From positions 62,001-126,000 of the forward strand of contig CAWGRX010000023.1 in NCBI GenBank assembly GCA_963825075.1: a DNA stretch of 64,000 nt, given 5' to 3'. Positions 42,614 through 50,865 of this stretch are shown one piece after another. The position numbers and the translations under genes were made by a program. The DNA is from CAWAVN01 sp963825075. Lineage in GTDB: Bacteria > Planctomycetota > Planctomycetia > Planctomycetales > Planctomycetaceae. The notes beneath the pieces are model-generated. The model was given only the letters and a program-made list of their open reading frames with translations. It was not told the DNA's origin and ran no database searches. Each line of letters starts with the position of its first letter. The first letter of the stretch is position 1.

Positions 42614-43837
42614 ATGCTCCGACTTCGGCTCGCCTGTGTGAAACATCTGATCCTCGCCCTGTTTGCCGTGGCCTTGTTATTGGGGGCGGTCGAGGTCGGA
42701 TTGCGGGTGCGGCATTCGCTCCAGGTGCAGTCCGCCGAAAAGTCGCAGAACCTCGCAAGCCTTGTGCTGCCTTCCTGGAAATATCATCACGCGCTGAAGC
42801 CCTTGAAAGCCGCCGTCCGGCGAAACCCCGATACGAGCCTCCCCGTGACGATCCGCACAAACAGCTTCGGACTGCGCGGCCCGGAAGTTATGCTCCCCAA
42901 GCCGGCCGATGTGTACCGGATTGTTTATCTCGGAGACGACGCCGTCTTTGCTTCCGAGTTGCCAGAGGAAGAATGTTTCTGCGATCTCATCGAGCAGTCG
43001 CTTTCGGATGCAAAAGCCACGAAGTACCAAATCGTCAACGCGGGCATTCCCGGCTACTGTCCCTTGTTATCCTATTTGCAGTTCAAACATTCGCTCGCGG
43101 GCCTCGAACCGGATTTGCTCATTCTGAACATCGACATGTCCGACGTGGCGGACGATCATCGATACCGCCGGCACGCCCGGTTGGGCGAAGACGAGCGGCC
43201 TTTGATCTGTTCACATCCGATGTTCCAACCGCCTTTGTCTCCCTCCCGTCCGATGCCCGCGCAGCAATTGATGCTGTTTCAACTTCTCAAGCGGCAATTG
43301 GGCGGATTGCCGGCGGATGACAACCGCCTGACGGACCGCGATGAGATCGATTCTGCTCAAGGGTGCTATGCCTGGACTTTGGAAGACCGGACGGATTGGC
43401 AGGTCTATATCTCGCAGGCAATCTCGCCGATCGGTCAACTTAAGGAACTTGCCAATAGACTGCCGTGCCCGCTGGTGGTCTCGGTTTGCCCCGCTCCCTG
43501 GCAAATCTCCGGCCGGGCCATGCCCGATCCGGCTGCGCGGAAGAAATGGGGCATCGCAGCGAACCGGGTCTATGATCCGGGGCTCGCGACGCGGTTCATT
43601 CGCCGGGAGCTCAGGTTGCGAAGCGTTCCCTTTTGCGATGTGACGCCGGCCTTTAGGGAAGCCCCGGAACCGGAAACGCTGTTTCTGGAAACGGTCCCGC
43701 GACTATCCCGCCGAGGTCACCGGGTCTTTGCCGAGACCGTCATCAACTTTCTTCAAAAAATCCGAAATCCGAATCTCGAAATTCGAAACAAATCCGAAGG
43801 ACCAAAATCCTCAAATTCCAAACTGACGAGCTGGTGA
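42614..43837 (+). CDS. SGNH/GDSL hydrolase-like membrane-anchored protein
   Basis: N-terminal membrane segment (residues 8-25, VKHLILALFAVALLLGAVEVGL) and an SGNH-fold domain. The block I motif reads YLGDDAVFAS where Ser is expected (GDS), block III gives NAGIPGY, and the C-terminal RGHRVFAE holds His but lacks the expected Asp three residues before. So the fold is likely kept but the nucleophile is missing, which suggests a binding or pseudoenzyme role, or a differently placed Ser. The C-terminal 30 residues (IRNPNLEIRNKSEGPKSSN) are encoded by an intergenic repeat. 407 residues. Confidence 0.7.
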   Translation: MLRLRLACVKHLILALFAVALLLGAVEVGLRVRHSLQVQSAEKSQNLASLVLPSWKYHHALKPLKAAVRRNPDTSLPVTIRTNSFGLRGPEVMLPKPADVYRIVYLGDDAVFASELPEEECFCDLIEQSLSDAKATKYQIVNAGIPGYCPLLSYLQFKHSLAGLEPDLLILNIDMSDVADDHRYRRHARLGEDERPLICSHPMFQPPLSPSRPMPAQQLMLFQLLKRQLGGLPADDNRLTDRDEIDSAQGCYAWTLEDRTDWQVYISQAISPIGQLKELANRLPCPLVVSVCPAPWQISGRAMPDPAARKKWGIAANRVYDPGLATRFIRRELRLRSVPFCDVTPAFREAPEPETLFLETVPRLSRRGHRVFAETVINFLQKIRNPNLEIRNKSEGPKSSNSKLTSW

Positions 43838-43930
43838 ATTTTGCAGATCAGGGAGAAACTCCAAAGTTTGGAGCCTTTGAATTTCGGATTTTGAATTTGT
43901 TTCGAGTTTCGGATTTCGTGCTTCGAATTT
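43757..43930. repeat. Inverted TCCGAAAT / ATTTCGGA repeat overlapping the SGNH gene end
   Basis: Left arm 43757-43830 (AAATCCGAAATCCGAATCTC, CGAAATTCGAAACAAATCCG) and right arm 43865-43930 (GAATTTCGGATTTTGAATTT, CGAGTTTCGGATTTCGTGCT) are imperfect inverted copies. The left arm is translated as the end of the SGNH protein. Confidence 0.75.
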
Positions 43931-43986
43931 CTATCAGAGACCGTGCCGAATTGCGGACTGTCATATAACCTCCGCCCTCTGCCCTC

Positions 43987-44301
43987 TTAATACCGGATTT
44001 CAAAGCCGGTGTGGGTTTCGATTTCGAAGCATTCGTTTGGCGTGGCTTCGCGGATTTCACGGCGGTCGATGTGGCCCGCGAAGGCGGCATCGACTTCTTT
44101 GAGGAATTCGTCCTGCGCGCTCGGCTCAGAGCGGACGACCATTTCCACGGTGCCGCCCGGCATGTTTTTGACGTAGCCGCTGATGGGAAACCGCCGGGCG
44201 ATCTGGCAGGCGGTCAAGCGAAACCCGACGCCCTGCACATGGCCGTGATACACCACATGATGACAGGGCGTTTCCGCCGCGGCAGGATTCGATTCGCTCA
44301 T
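43987..44301 (-). CDS. acyP: Acylphosphatase
   Basis: Hydrolyses carboxyl-phosphate bonds. The family signature is present: VVYHGHVQGVGFR (catalytic Arg at the end) near residues 16-29 and GYVKNMPGGTVEMVVRSE (catalytic Asn) near 45-62. The start at MSESNPAAAETP has an AAAGG site; two further in-frame Met codons lie upstream. About 104 residues, a little longer than the usual 90-100. Alone on the minus strand between repeats. Confidence 0.9.
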   Translation of the reverse strand: MSESNPAAAETPCHHVVYHGHVQGVGFRLTACQIARRFPISGYVKNMPGGTVEMVVRSEPSAQDEFLKEVDAAFAGHIDRREIREATPNECFEIETHTGFEIRY

Positions 44302-44601
44302 GGATTGACCTTTCCGTTTTGGGTTCGGTTTTTGAAAGTCGCCCATCGCACCGCTCTCCGCTCGCAATCAAATTGATAGCGAATGTCGCGGGAGTGAGAC
44401 AGGTCGGTTGGCGCACGGGGCTTTATCAATTTTACAAAATTGGCGAAGGGGAATTCGAACGTGCTGATGGTCCAAGCGTTTGAGGCGATTGCAAATTCTA
44501 CATCGGCCGCCCGGCGGGTTCGGGAACGAAGCTTGCAAAGGGGGCGGTTGGCTCGATCAGAGGGATCGGCCGAAGCGCACACTTTGGGAGAGATTTCCAC
44601 C
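44302..44601. other. Divergent intergenic region
   Basis: About 300 bases between acyP and the small plus-strand gene. It should hold promoters for both. A frame from 44440 reads into the next gene but lacks a good start. Confidence 0.35.
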
Positions 44602-44808
44602 ATGCAAGCCGCGCCCCAAAACAACGATCGTCAATTGGAGTCCGCACTTTGCGAAAGCGAGTTGGGCTTTGAGCTGATCGACATGCTCGCCCAAGCCAAC
44701 ATCGACTTCCGCCGCCTGCCCTTGGAAGAGCTTGAATCGCTAATGGAGTCCAAGCGCCCCGCGAAACGTTCGGATCGACGACAGCATCTGATGATGTCCG
44801 GCGCCTAA
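44602..44808 (+). CDS. Small hypothetical protein (68 aa)
   Basis: ATG at 44602 has GGGAGAG upstream. The product (MQAAPQNNDRQLESALCESE and onward) is acidic-helical in the first two-thirds and basic at the end (SKRPAKRSDRRQ). No family recognised. It stands 195 bases upstream of the capsid-protease gene in the same direction and could belong to that module. A repeat begins exactly at its stop codon. Confidence 0.5.
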   Translation: MQAAPQNNDRQLESALCESELGFELIDMLAQANIDFRRLPLEELESLMESKRPAKRSDRRQHLMMSGA

Positions 44809-44850
44809 TTAGCCGCAGGGCGCTAGCCCCGGTTTCTGTGCAAAACCGAA
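44806..44850. repeat. GGGCGCTAGCCCCGGTT repeat starting at a stop codon
   Basis: TAATTAGCCGCAGGGCGCTA and onward. The first three bases are the stop of the small gene at 44602-44808. Inverted AAAACCGAAC follows. Confidence 0.7.
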
Positions 44851-45002
44851 CGCTCGCCAGATCTGTTTTCACACAAAACGCCGGTTCGCGTTTTTCCAAA
44901 GTAATTGTCGGAAAGCGGTTATAGCTCAAAATCGGCTTGTGGCGCAATCAACTCGCGTAGGGTAAGAACTGAAAACTTCTTTCCCTTTGTTGGAGTGCCG
45001 CG

Positions 45003-45860
45003 ATGCCCGAACCTCCTGCGACTTATCAATCGCTGACCGAACACATTGCCGACTGGAACACGCACGAAGTGCGGGTCGATCCGCAAAATCGGCTGGTGAA
45101 GAACGTGGCTTTGACCGGTTTGGAATCCCGCAACGGCTACCGTTATGCGGAAGAGGCTTTGCGGGAGGCTTTGCCTCTTTATGAAAACAAGCCGGTGTTT
45201 CTCGATCACGCCGTCTCGCGGACGCAGCCGCACCAGCGGAGCGCGCGGGACCTGGTGGGATCGGTCGTCAACGTCCGCTACGAAGAGGGGCGGATTCGCG
45301 GCGACATCCGCGTGATCGACACCGAAGCCGGCCGGACGTTCCTCGCGCTCGCCGAGTCCAATGGACCGGCGGTCGGGATGAGCCACGTGATCCTCGCCGA
45401 GAAATCCGCCGACGGTTTGCTGGTGGAAAAGATTCACGACGTGGTCAGCGTGGATGCCGTCGTCTTCCCCGCGACCACGCAATCCTTTCAGGAACAACAG
45501 AATTCCGCCGAAACCGATTCCCGCCTCGCCAAGGAGCGCGATGCTCTCGGGTGGCAAATCGCCGACTTGAAAGCGGAGCTTGCGGAGCTGCAAAACGTCC
45601 GCGAAGTGGAACAGCTTCTCGAACAATCCCGCCTGCCGAGAGCCGCCGTCACCGAGGTGTTCCGCGGGCAACTTCTGGCGGCTCCGTCGGCGGAAGCGAG
45701 ACGAACGCTCATCGGCGAACGCTTGAGCCTGCTGGATTCGTTTTCGGGTTTGCCGAGCGGACCGTCGAGCCGGGAACGTTTGAACGATCCCGGTTTTTCT
45801 GCTCCGGCCTTGACCGACGAGCAGTTCCTCGCCGCCCTCCGTCGCCCGAACGGTTTTTGA
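45003..45860 (+). CDS. Phage capsid-maturation protease/scaffold-like protein
   Basis: Resembles the protease-scaffold fusion proteins that process Mu- or HK97-type heads. The N-terminal half (VALTGLESRNGYRYAEEALREALPLYENKPVFLDHA; GPAVGMSHVILAEKSADG; IHDVVSVDAVVFPATT) follows the prohead-protease pattern, with His-Ala in DHA and Ser in GMSHV as possible catalytic positions. The second half (QEQQNSAETDSRLAKERDA onward) is coiled-coil and scaffold-like. 285 residues. First of three head genes in order protease, decoration protein, major capsid protein. Confidence 0.75.
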   Translation: MPEPPATYQSLTEHIADWNTHEVRVDPQNRLVKNVALTGLESRNGYRYAEEALREALPLYENKPVFLDHAVSRTQPHQRSARDLVGSVVNVRYEEGRIRGDIRVIDTEAGRTFLALAESNGPAVGMSHVILAEKSADGLLVEKIHDVVSVDAVVFPATTQSFQEQQNSAETDSRLAKERDALGWQIADLKAELAELQNVREVEQLLEQSRLPRAAVTEVFRGQLLAAPSAEARRTLIGERLSLLDSFSGLPSGPSSRERLNDPGFSAPALTDEQFLAALRRPNGF

Positions 45861-45970
45861 AAATCGCTGTTCGCTCGGCGAACGTAGCGAGAGAGCCGCG
45901 CACGAAGTCAGCAGAAATTAAGGCCCAACAGAAATCACACAACCATCTTCTTTTTTCAGGAACCTCCAAC

Positions 45971-46450
45971 ATGTCGAACCAACTTCGTTTTCGCAGTGGG
46001 CAAGTTCAGTTGCACAAGCTCCGCGTGGACAGCGGCACGGTGATCGAAGCCGGCGATCTCGTGTTCCTCGATACCGACGATGTGAAACCCGCCTCCGATT
46101 TCACTTGGGACACCGATCTCGCGACGACCCAAGCCGAATTCGCCGCCGTGTTTTTGGGGATCGCTCAGCAGCAATCCGCAGACGGCGACACCGACGACGT
46201 GTCCGTCGATTTGAGTCCCTTCTCGGTGTACGAATTCGATGTCAACTCGGCCACCTACGAGCTCGGGGATTCGCTCGGCCCCGATGAAAACTCGTCGCAG
46301 TTGATGAACCAGCAACTCGAAGCCGCGATCGAAGGCAACAGCATCGCCCGCGCTGCGGAGTATCAAGCCTCGGCCTCCAGCACGCTGCGGGTGCAGTTCG
46401 CGTCGGCCTATCACGCCGGTGCCGCCAACGCCAACGGCAGCCTCGGCTAA
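45971..46450 (+). CDS. Phage head decoration-like protein
   Basis: Small beta-rich protein of about 159 residues. It begins MSNQLRFRSGQVQLHKLRVDSGTV and contains IEAGDLVFLDTDDVKPAS, the lambda gpD/Mu-type head-decoration pattern in which an N-terminal strand and a barrel bind capsid three-fold axes. Its place, between the capsid protease and the major capsid protein, supports the call. Sequence similarity to known decoration proteins was judged by eye only. Confidence 0.6.
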   Translation: MSNQLRFRSGQVQLHKLRVDSGTVIEAGDLVFLDTDDVKPASDFTWDTDLATTQAEFAAVFLGIAQQQSADGDTDDVSVDLSPFSVYEFDVNSATYELGDSLGPDENSSQLMNQQLEAAIEGNSIARAAEYQASASSTLRVQFASAYHAGAANANGSLG

Positions 46451-46482
46451 GAACGAATTTGAAAATATATTCCTCTGCAAAC

Positions 46483-46516
46483 CTGAGCGGCAAGGCGCTC
46501 ATATTTTCAAGCACGT
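46483..46516. repeat. Internally deleted TGAGCGGCAAGGCGCT repeat
   Basis: TGAGCGGCAAGGCGCTCATA, followed by TTTTCAAGCACGTTC. Compared with the copy at 19944-20038, the middle of the hairpin is missing and the two ends are fused. Lies between the decoration and capsid genes. Confidence 0.6.
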
Positions 46517-46581
46517 TCTAAACTGGATCCTTTCGTCCACGCTTTTCTCTTTCCATCACTCTTTGAAACACAAGGTGCAAC

Positions 46582-47778
46582 ATGTCCCAATACAATCTGG
46601 CTTACCTCATTGAATCTTTGGGTTCCGAAGGGTTTTATCACCGCGTGTGCGGTTTGCTCAACGAGGGCAAGCTCGCCAGCGATGATTTCAGCTATTACGA
46701 ACTCGCCGACGCCTGCGGCGTTTTGCCGCGGCTCCGGCACATGAACGAGCTTCGCCAACCGCTGCCTCCTCTTTCCGCGGCGCTCAGCGAATCGAACCCC
46801 GGCGTGGGATCGAATCTGTTTCAGGTCGTCACGGGGGAACTCATCGGCCGGCAGGTGATCGCCGGTTACGAAGACGACCACGGCTTCATCGGCGATCGAT
46901 TGGTGACGATCCTGCCCAGCCGGCTTCGCAGCCAGAAGATCGCCGGCTTCAAAGCCCTCGCCGGCCCGACGGAAGTTCCCGAAGGCCATCCATACGAGGA
47001 ATCGACCTTCGAGGAGAAATACGTCACCACCGAGGAAACGAAGCAAGGCCGCGTACTGTCCATCAACGAAGAGCTGATCGCCTTCGATCAGACTGGGGAG
47101 ATTAATCGCCGGGCAAGAGCGCTCGGTTATTATCTTCGCCAGGAACGCGAGCGGACGATCATCCGCGGCGTCACCGATGCCGACGCCTCGTCCGGCAAAT
47201 ACGTGTATCGGCCAAACGGCAGCGGGGAGTCGCTGTATAACAGCGACGGCTCGAACCGCAACTGGATCGGCTCGGGGAACACCACTTCCACGGGCTTCAA
47301 TGCCGCCGTGCCTCTGGTCGATTGGACCGACATCGAAGAGGTTCTGCACTACCGGGCCACGGAAGTTTTGGACGATCGGATCGACGGGACGCCGAGGCCG
47401 CTGGTCGCTCCGGTTCGGCAACTGCTGGTTCCGGAGAACCTTCGCGGCACCGGTTCCAGCATTGTGAACTCGACCGAAGTCACGATCACCAACGGCGATT
47501 ATCAGACCCAAGTCGCCAACCCGGTTCGCGGATTGGTGGACGTGCTCAGCTCGCCGTTTATCGACGAACAAGGCGGCCAGGCGGCGAACGATTGGTACTT
47601 GGGCGATTTCGCGAAGCAGTTTGTGTGGACGGAAATCTGGCCGATCCAAACTTTCCTTCAGCGTGGCGACAGCCCCTCCGCCTTCGAGCGGGACGTGGTG
47701 CTGCGGGTCAAGGTCCGCTATTACGGCGGCATCTCCGCCGTGGACACCGCGTTTGTGACCAAAGTTGATGGCGCGTAA
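46582..47778 (+). CDS. Phage major capsid protein
   Basis: 398-residue HK97-fold-type head protein similar to Mu gpT-like capsid subunits. Segments: LNEGKLASDDFSYYELADACG at the N-terminal arm; FKALAGPTEVPEGHPYEESTFEEKY and RALGYYLRQERERTIIRGVT, the E-loop and spine region; and the C-terminal SAFERDVVLRVKVRYYGGISAVDTAFVTKV that ends most such proteins. Located after the protease and decoration genes. No portal, terminase or tail gene is found within the window, so this is an isolated capsid module. Confidence 0.75.
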   Translation: MSQYNLAYLIESLGSEGFYHRVCGLLNEGKLASDDFSYYELADACGVLPRLRHMNELRQPLPPLSAALSESNPGVGSNLFQVVTGELIGRQVIAGYEDDHGFIGDRLVTILPSRLRSQKIAGFKALAGPTEVPEGHPYEESTFEEKYVTTEETKQGRVLSINEELIAFDQTGEINRRARALGYYLRQERERTIIRGVTDADASSGKYVYRPNGSGESLYNSDGSNRNWIGSGNTTSTGFNAAVPLVDWTDIEEVLHYRATEVLDDRIDGTPRPLVAPVRQLLVPENLRGTGSSIVNSTEVTITNGDYQTQVANPVRGLVDVLSSPFIDEQGGQAANDWYLGDFAKQFVWTEIWPIQTFLQRGDSPSAFERDVVLRVKVRYYGGISAVDTAFVTKVDGA

Positions 47779-47843
47779 CTCTTCGTCATCGCCTAACCTT
47801 GGGGTCGCGTGTCGAGTCAATGATAGCGTTCGAGCGATTCCAA

Positions 47844-47922
47844 GTGAGGGTGGAGGATAGAGGGTAGCAACCGGAATTGTAGCTGGCAGTTACAGTCCTC
47901 AATCCCCATCTTCGATCCTCAC
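47844..47922. repeat. Inverted GAGGATAGAGGG / GATCCTCAC repeat
   Basis: GTGAGGGTGGAGGATAGAGG at 47844 and TCCTCAATCCCCATCTTCGA..TCCTCAC ending 47922, with a loop that holds another short inverted pair. Same family as 2500-2581. Confidence 0.65.
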
Positions 47923-47997
47923 GCCGACCAGATTGACACCGTTAGCCGCGGGGAATGTTGGAACCGTTCTCCGTGGTTTGTTTGTTGAGGACATACG

Positions 47998-48198
47998 ATG
48001 AAAGAGCTTTCCGCAGAATCCCTCGAACAACTCCTCGCCCGCATCGACCGGGAGATCGAGCGACTCCTCCGGGACGGGATTTTGTCCCGGCTCGATTATC
48101 AAATTCCCGCCGAAGCCCGCGCGAAAACGAACCGGACCGCGAATCTCAAAGCCCTGCTCGAAACCCGCCGGCATTACCGCACGATGCTAAACAACTGA
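47998..48198 (+). CDS. Small coiled-coil protein (66 aa)
   Basis: ATG at 47998 with GAGGA seven bases upstream. The sequence KELSAESLEQLLARIDREIE is a helix; the remainder is basic and helical. No family recognised. It follows the capsid gene in the same direction after a repeat and may be the last gene of that module. Confidence 0.5.
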   Translation: MKELSAESLEQLLARIDREIERLLRDGILSRLDYQIPAEARAKTNRTANLKALLETRRHYRTMLNN

Positions 48199-48371
48199 GC
48201 AAGCTCCGATTGCGGATTTTCGGGTCGAAACAAATCGCCTCTTCTTGTAGAGTAAATGAATGGGCGCGTCATGTGCGGAAGCCGGCGAAGGCGGGGCGGC
48301 TTCTCAAAACACCTTGGGCAACGCGCGGACGATCAGGGGAAACCCTTTGGCTTTTCACAGGAGTGCAGGTG

Positions 48372-49583
48372 ATGAAGCGGACAACACTCATCCTCGCGAT
48401 GGCGATTTTTGGGGGCCTTTGGGGATCATCAGATTCCTGCTTCGGCCAGACCGACCGCATGGAAGCGCTGCGGAACCTGATGGTCGATGAGTTCTTGGTG
48501 AAGGAGGGCATCACCAACAAGCGGGTCATCGCCGCCATGCGAAAAGTGCCCCGGCACGAGTTCGTCCCGCCGGCTCTCGTCGGCAAAGCCTATTGGGACG
48601 GGGCTTGGCCCATCGGACATAAGCAGACGATTTCGCCCCCATTCATCGTGGCCTACATGACCGAGACGATCGATCCGCAGCCGACCGACCGCGTCTTGGA
48701 AATCGGCACGGGCAGCGGCTACCAGGCCGCGGTCCTGGGGGAGCTCGCGAAGGAAGTCTATTCCATCGAAATCGTGGAGCCTCTGGGCGAAGCCGCCGCC
48801 GCCCGTTTGAAGAAGCTCGGCTACAGGAACGTCACCACCAAGGTGGCCGACGGCTTCAAAGGCTGGATCGAGCACGCCCCCTTCGACAAAATCATCGTCA
48901 CCTGCTCCCCGGAAAAAGTGCCCGCCCCCTTGGTGCAGCAGCTTCGCGAAGGCGGGAAAATGATTATCCCCCTGGGCGAACGCTATCAGCAGGTGTTTTA
49001 TTTGTTCGAGAAGAAAAACGGCAAGCTCGTCCAGAAAAAATTGATCCCCACCCTGTTCGTCCCGATGACGGGCATCTCGGAAGACAACCGCCAGGTCAAG
49101 CCCGATCCGCTGCATCCCCACATCGTCAACGGCGGCTTTGAAACCGACGCCAACGACGACGGACGCGCGGACAACTGGCATTACCAGCGGCAGACGAAAC
49201 TGATCGGGACCAATCCGCCCGAAGGCCGAAAGTATATCCAATTCGAAAACGACGAAGCCGGCCGGCTGTCCCAGGTGCTGCAAGGCATGGCGGTGGACGG
49301 CCGCAAAGTCCGCTCGCTGCGGGTCAGCCTGAAGGTCAAATACGACAAGCTCAGGAACTACGGCCGGGCCAACCGGGCGGCCTTCGTGCTGCACTTTTAC
49401 GACTCAATCCGCCGGCCCATCGGCGAAGTCACCCTCAGCCAATGGGCGGGCAATCAAGATTGGGAAACCCTCGCCACCAACGTCCGCGTTCCCGGCGACG
49501 CCCGCGAAATGATCGTCCGCATAGGCCTCAACGGCGCCACCGGAACGTTGTGCGTCGATGACGTGCAACTCTCGGCGAAATGA
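48372..49583 (+). CDS. pcm: Exported protein-L-isoaspartate O-methyltransferase with C-terminal carbohydrate-binding-like domain
   Basis: PIMT repairs isoaspartyl residues using SAM. Signal peptide to about residue 25 (GSSDSCFGQ). The PIMT domain has VPRHEFVPPAL, the SAM motif VLEIGTGSGYQAAVLGEL near residue 105-122, and IIPLGERYQQVFYL. The last 145 residues (HIVNGGFETDANDDGRADNW and the end TLCVDDVQL) form a CBM-like jelly-roll (galactose-binding-like). A secreted PIMT with this domain is unusual compared with the cytosolic 210-residue form. ATG at 48372 was chosen from the signal peptide. Confidence 0.85.
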   Translation: MKRTTLILAMAIFGGLWGSSDSCFGQTDRMEALRNLMVDEFLVKEGITNKRVIAAMRKVPRHEFVPPALVGKAYWDGAWPIGHKQTISPPFIVAYMTETIDPQPTDRVLEIGTGSGYQAAVLGELAKEVYSIEIVEPLGEAAAARLKKLGYRNVTTKVADGFKGWIEHAPFDKIIVTCSPEKVPAPLVQQLREGGKMIIPLGERYQQVFYLFEKKNGKLVQKKLIPTLFVPMTGISEDNRQVKPDPLHPHIVNGGFETDANDDGRADNWHYQRQTKLIGTNPPEGRKYIQFENDEAGRLSQVLQGMAVDGRKVRSLRVSLKVKYDKLRNYGRANRAAFVLHFYDSIRRPIGEVTLSQWAGNQDWETLATNVRVPGDAREMIVRIGLNGATGTLCVDDVQLSAK

Positions 49584-49652
49584 CGCGGGCGAGCCATCGA
49601 TGATTAGAACGGCCTGCTTTCCAATCCAAAAGGCCGGCACAGCCGGCCCTAC

Positions 49653-49727
49653 TTACTCTGGATCGTCAGTCGCTTCTTCGCGGCCAGCTTCGGCCTTCTG
49701 CATGCCCGCCTCAAGGTACTTGCATGT
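49653..49727 (-). pseudogene. Arylsulfatase C-terminal remnant
   Basis: A short minus-strand frame reads KYLEAGMQKAEAGREEATDD and then stops. It resembles the end of the arylsulfatase at 53787-56405 (QLEQGMKKVEAGRE). No further sulfatase sequence remains upstream. It looks like the 3' stub of a second, deleted sulfatase gene. Confidence 0.45.
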
Positions 49728-49860
49728 CGGCGTTTGATAAATGTTTGGCAGTCCGCCGAGTCAAGTCGGGTGGCGGCTTCTCTGTTGGGACCCTTTGCTT
49801 CCCGAATATCCGTTTTACCAAGAACCACGTTTAATTCCCGGTCTGGTAAATTCCAGGACG

Positions 49861-50826
49861 TCAATCAAACCAACCTTTCCAATAGAAATACGCGGCGGTC
49901 AACACGGCGGTGGCGAGCATCAGGCCGATCACAACCAAATATCCGCGTGGCATCCCCATGGCCGGCAGATCATCGAAGTTCATGCCATAAATCGCGGAGA
50001 TCAGCGTTAACGGCAGAAACACAGCGGAGAGAATTGTCAGAAACTGCAAACGGCTGTTGACGCGGTTTTGCAACAGCAATTCATAATCCCGCTGCAAACT
50101 GGACACACGGGATTCCGCCCCGCCAATCAATTGCCCGGCGAGGTCCGACAACCGCAGCATGTCGCGAAAGAAACTTGATTGCTCGCTGACGCGAAACGCC
50201 TCCGACTCCACGGTTTGCAGGACGCCTGCACAATAGGTGTGGTCATCGTGCACCGCCGCGTAATGGCTCACCTTTCTCCGCAGGGCGGCGATCTCGTCCG
50301 GGTCCAACGTCTCCGGTTGCTCGTGGCAGGCTTGATCCAATCGTTCCGCCTCAGCCCGCGCATCGAGAGCCGCATCCAGATTGGCTTTGCCAATCTGCAC
50401 CAGCAAATAATACAACAGGGCCGAGGAACTGCGGGCGTACAAAGGGACATCCGCGTTCAATCCTTGGATGAGATCTTCAATTGTGTGCAATTCATCCCGA
50501 TGAATCGTCAGGATCGTGGTCTTCAAACAAAGGATCGAAACATAAGGCTTCTCTGCCTGATCCCATCCCAAATGTGTCGGTGCTTCGATGTAAAGGGCGG
50601 TTTGCTGCGAAATCACGCGGCCGCTTCGCTCGGGATTGAGGGACGCATCGAGAATCACGGCATCCAGTCCCAACGGGTCCAGCAACTCGCGCAACTCATC
50701 CGGCGTGGCCGCTTCGACATCGATCCAACGATTGTCGGCGTCCTTTTGCCAGGACGCCGACAATGTTGTTTCCGAAAGCGCCTTCAGCGTGGATTTGTCA
50801 CTGATGCCGAACACACGCACGTTCAT
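49861..50826 (-). CDS. corA: CorA-family divalent cation transporter
   Basis: Magnesium/cobalt channel of the inner membrane. Long cytosolic N-terminal domain with many Arg/Gln-rich helices, then two membrane segments at the C-terminus (LTILSAVFLPLTLISAIYGMNF and LVVIGLMLATAVLTAAYFYW). The GMN signature is IYGMNF between them. 321 residues, normal. The short C-terminal tail ends WKGWFD. No metal-responsive leader was recognised. Confidence 0.9.
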   Translation of the reverse strand: MNVRVFGISDKSTLKALSETTLSASWQKDADNRWIDVEAATPDELRELLDPLGLDAVILDASLNPERSGRVISQQTALYIEAPTHLGWDQAEKPYVSILCLKTTILTIHRDELHTIEDLIQGLNADVPLYARSSSALLYYLLVQIGKANLDAALDARAEAERLDQACHEQPETLDPDEIAALRRKVSHYAAVHDDHTYCAGVLQTVESEAFRVSEQSSFFRDMLRLSDLAGQLIGGAESRVSSLQRDYELLLQNRVNSRLQFLTILSAVFLPLTLISAIYGMNFDDLPAMGMPRGYLVVIGLMLATAVLTAAYFYWKGWFD

Positions 50827-50865
50827 TCGATGGATTCCCTGCGATCAATCGCCCTTTTTCGGTCT

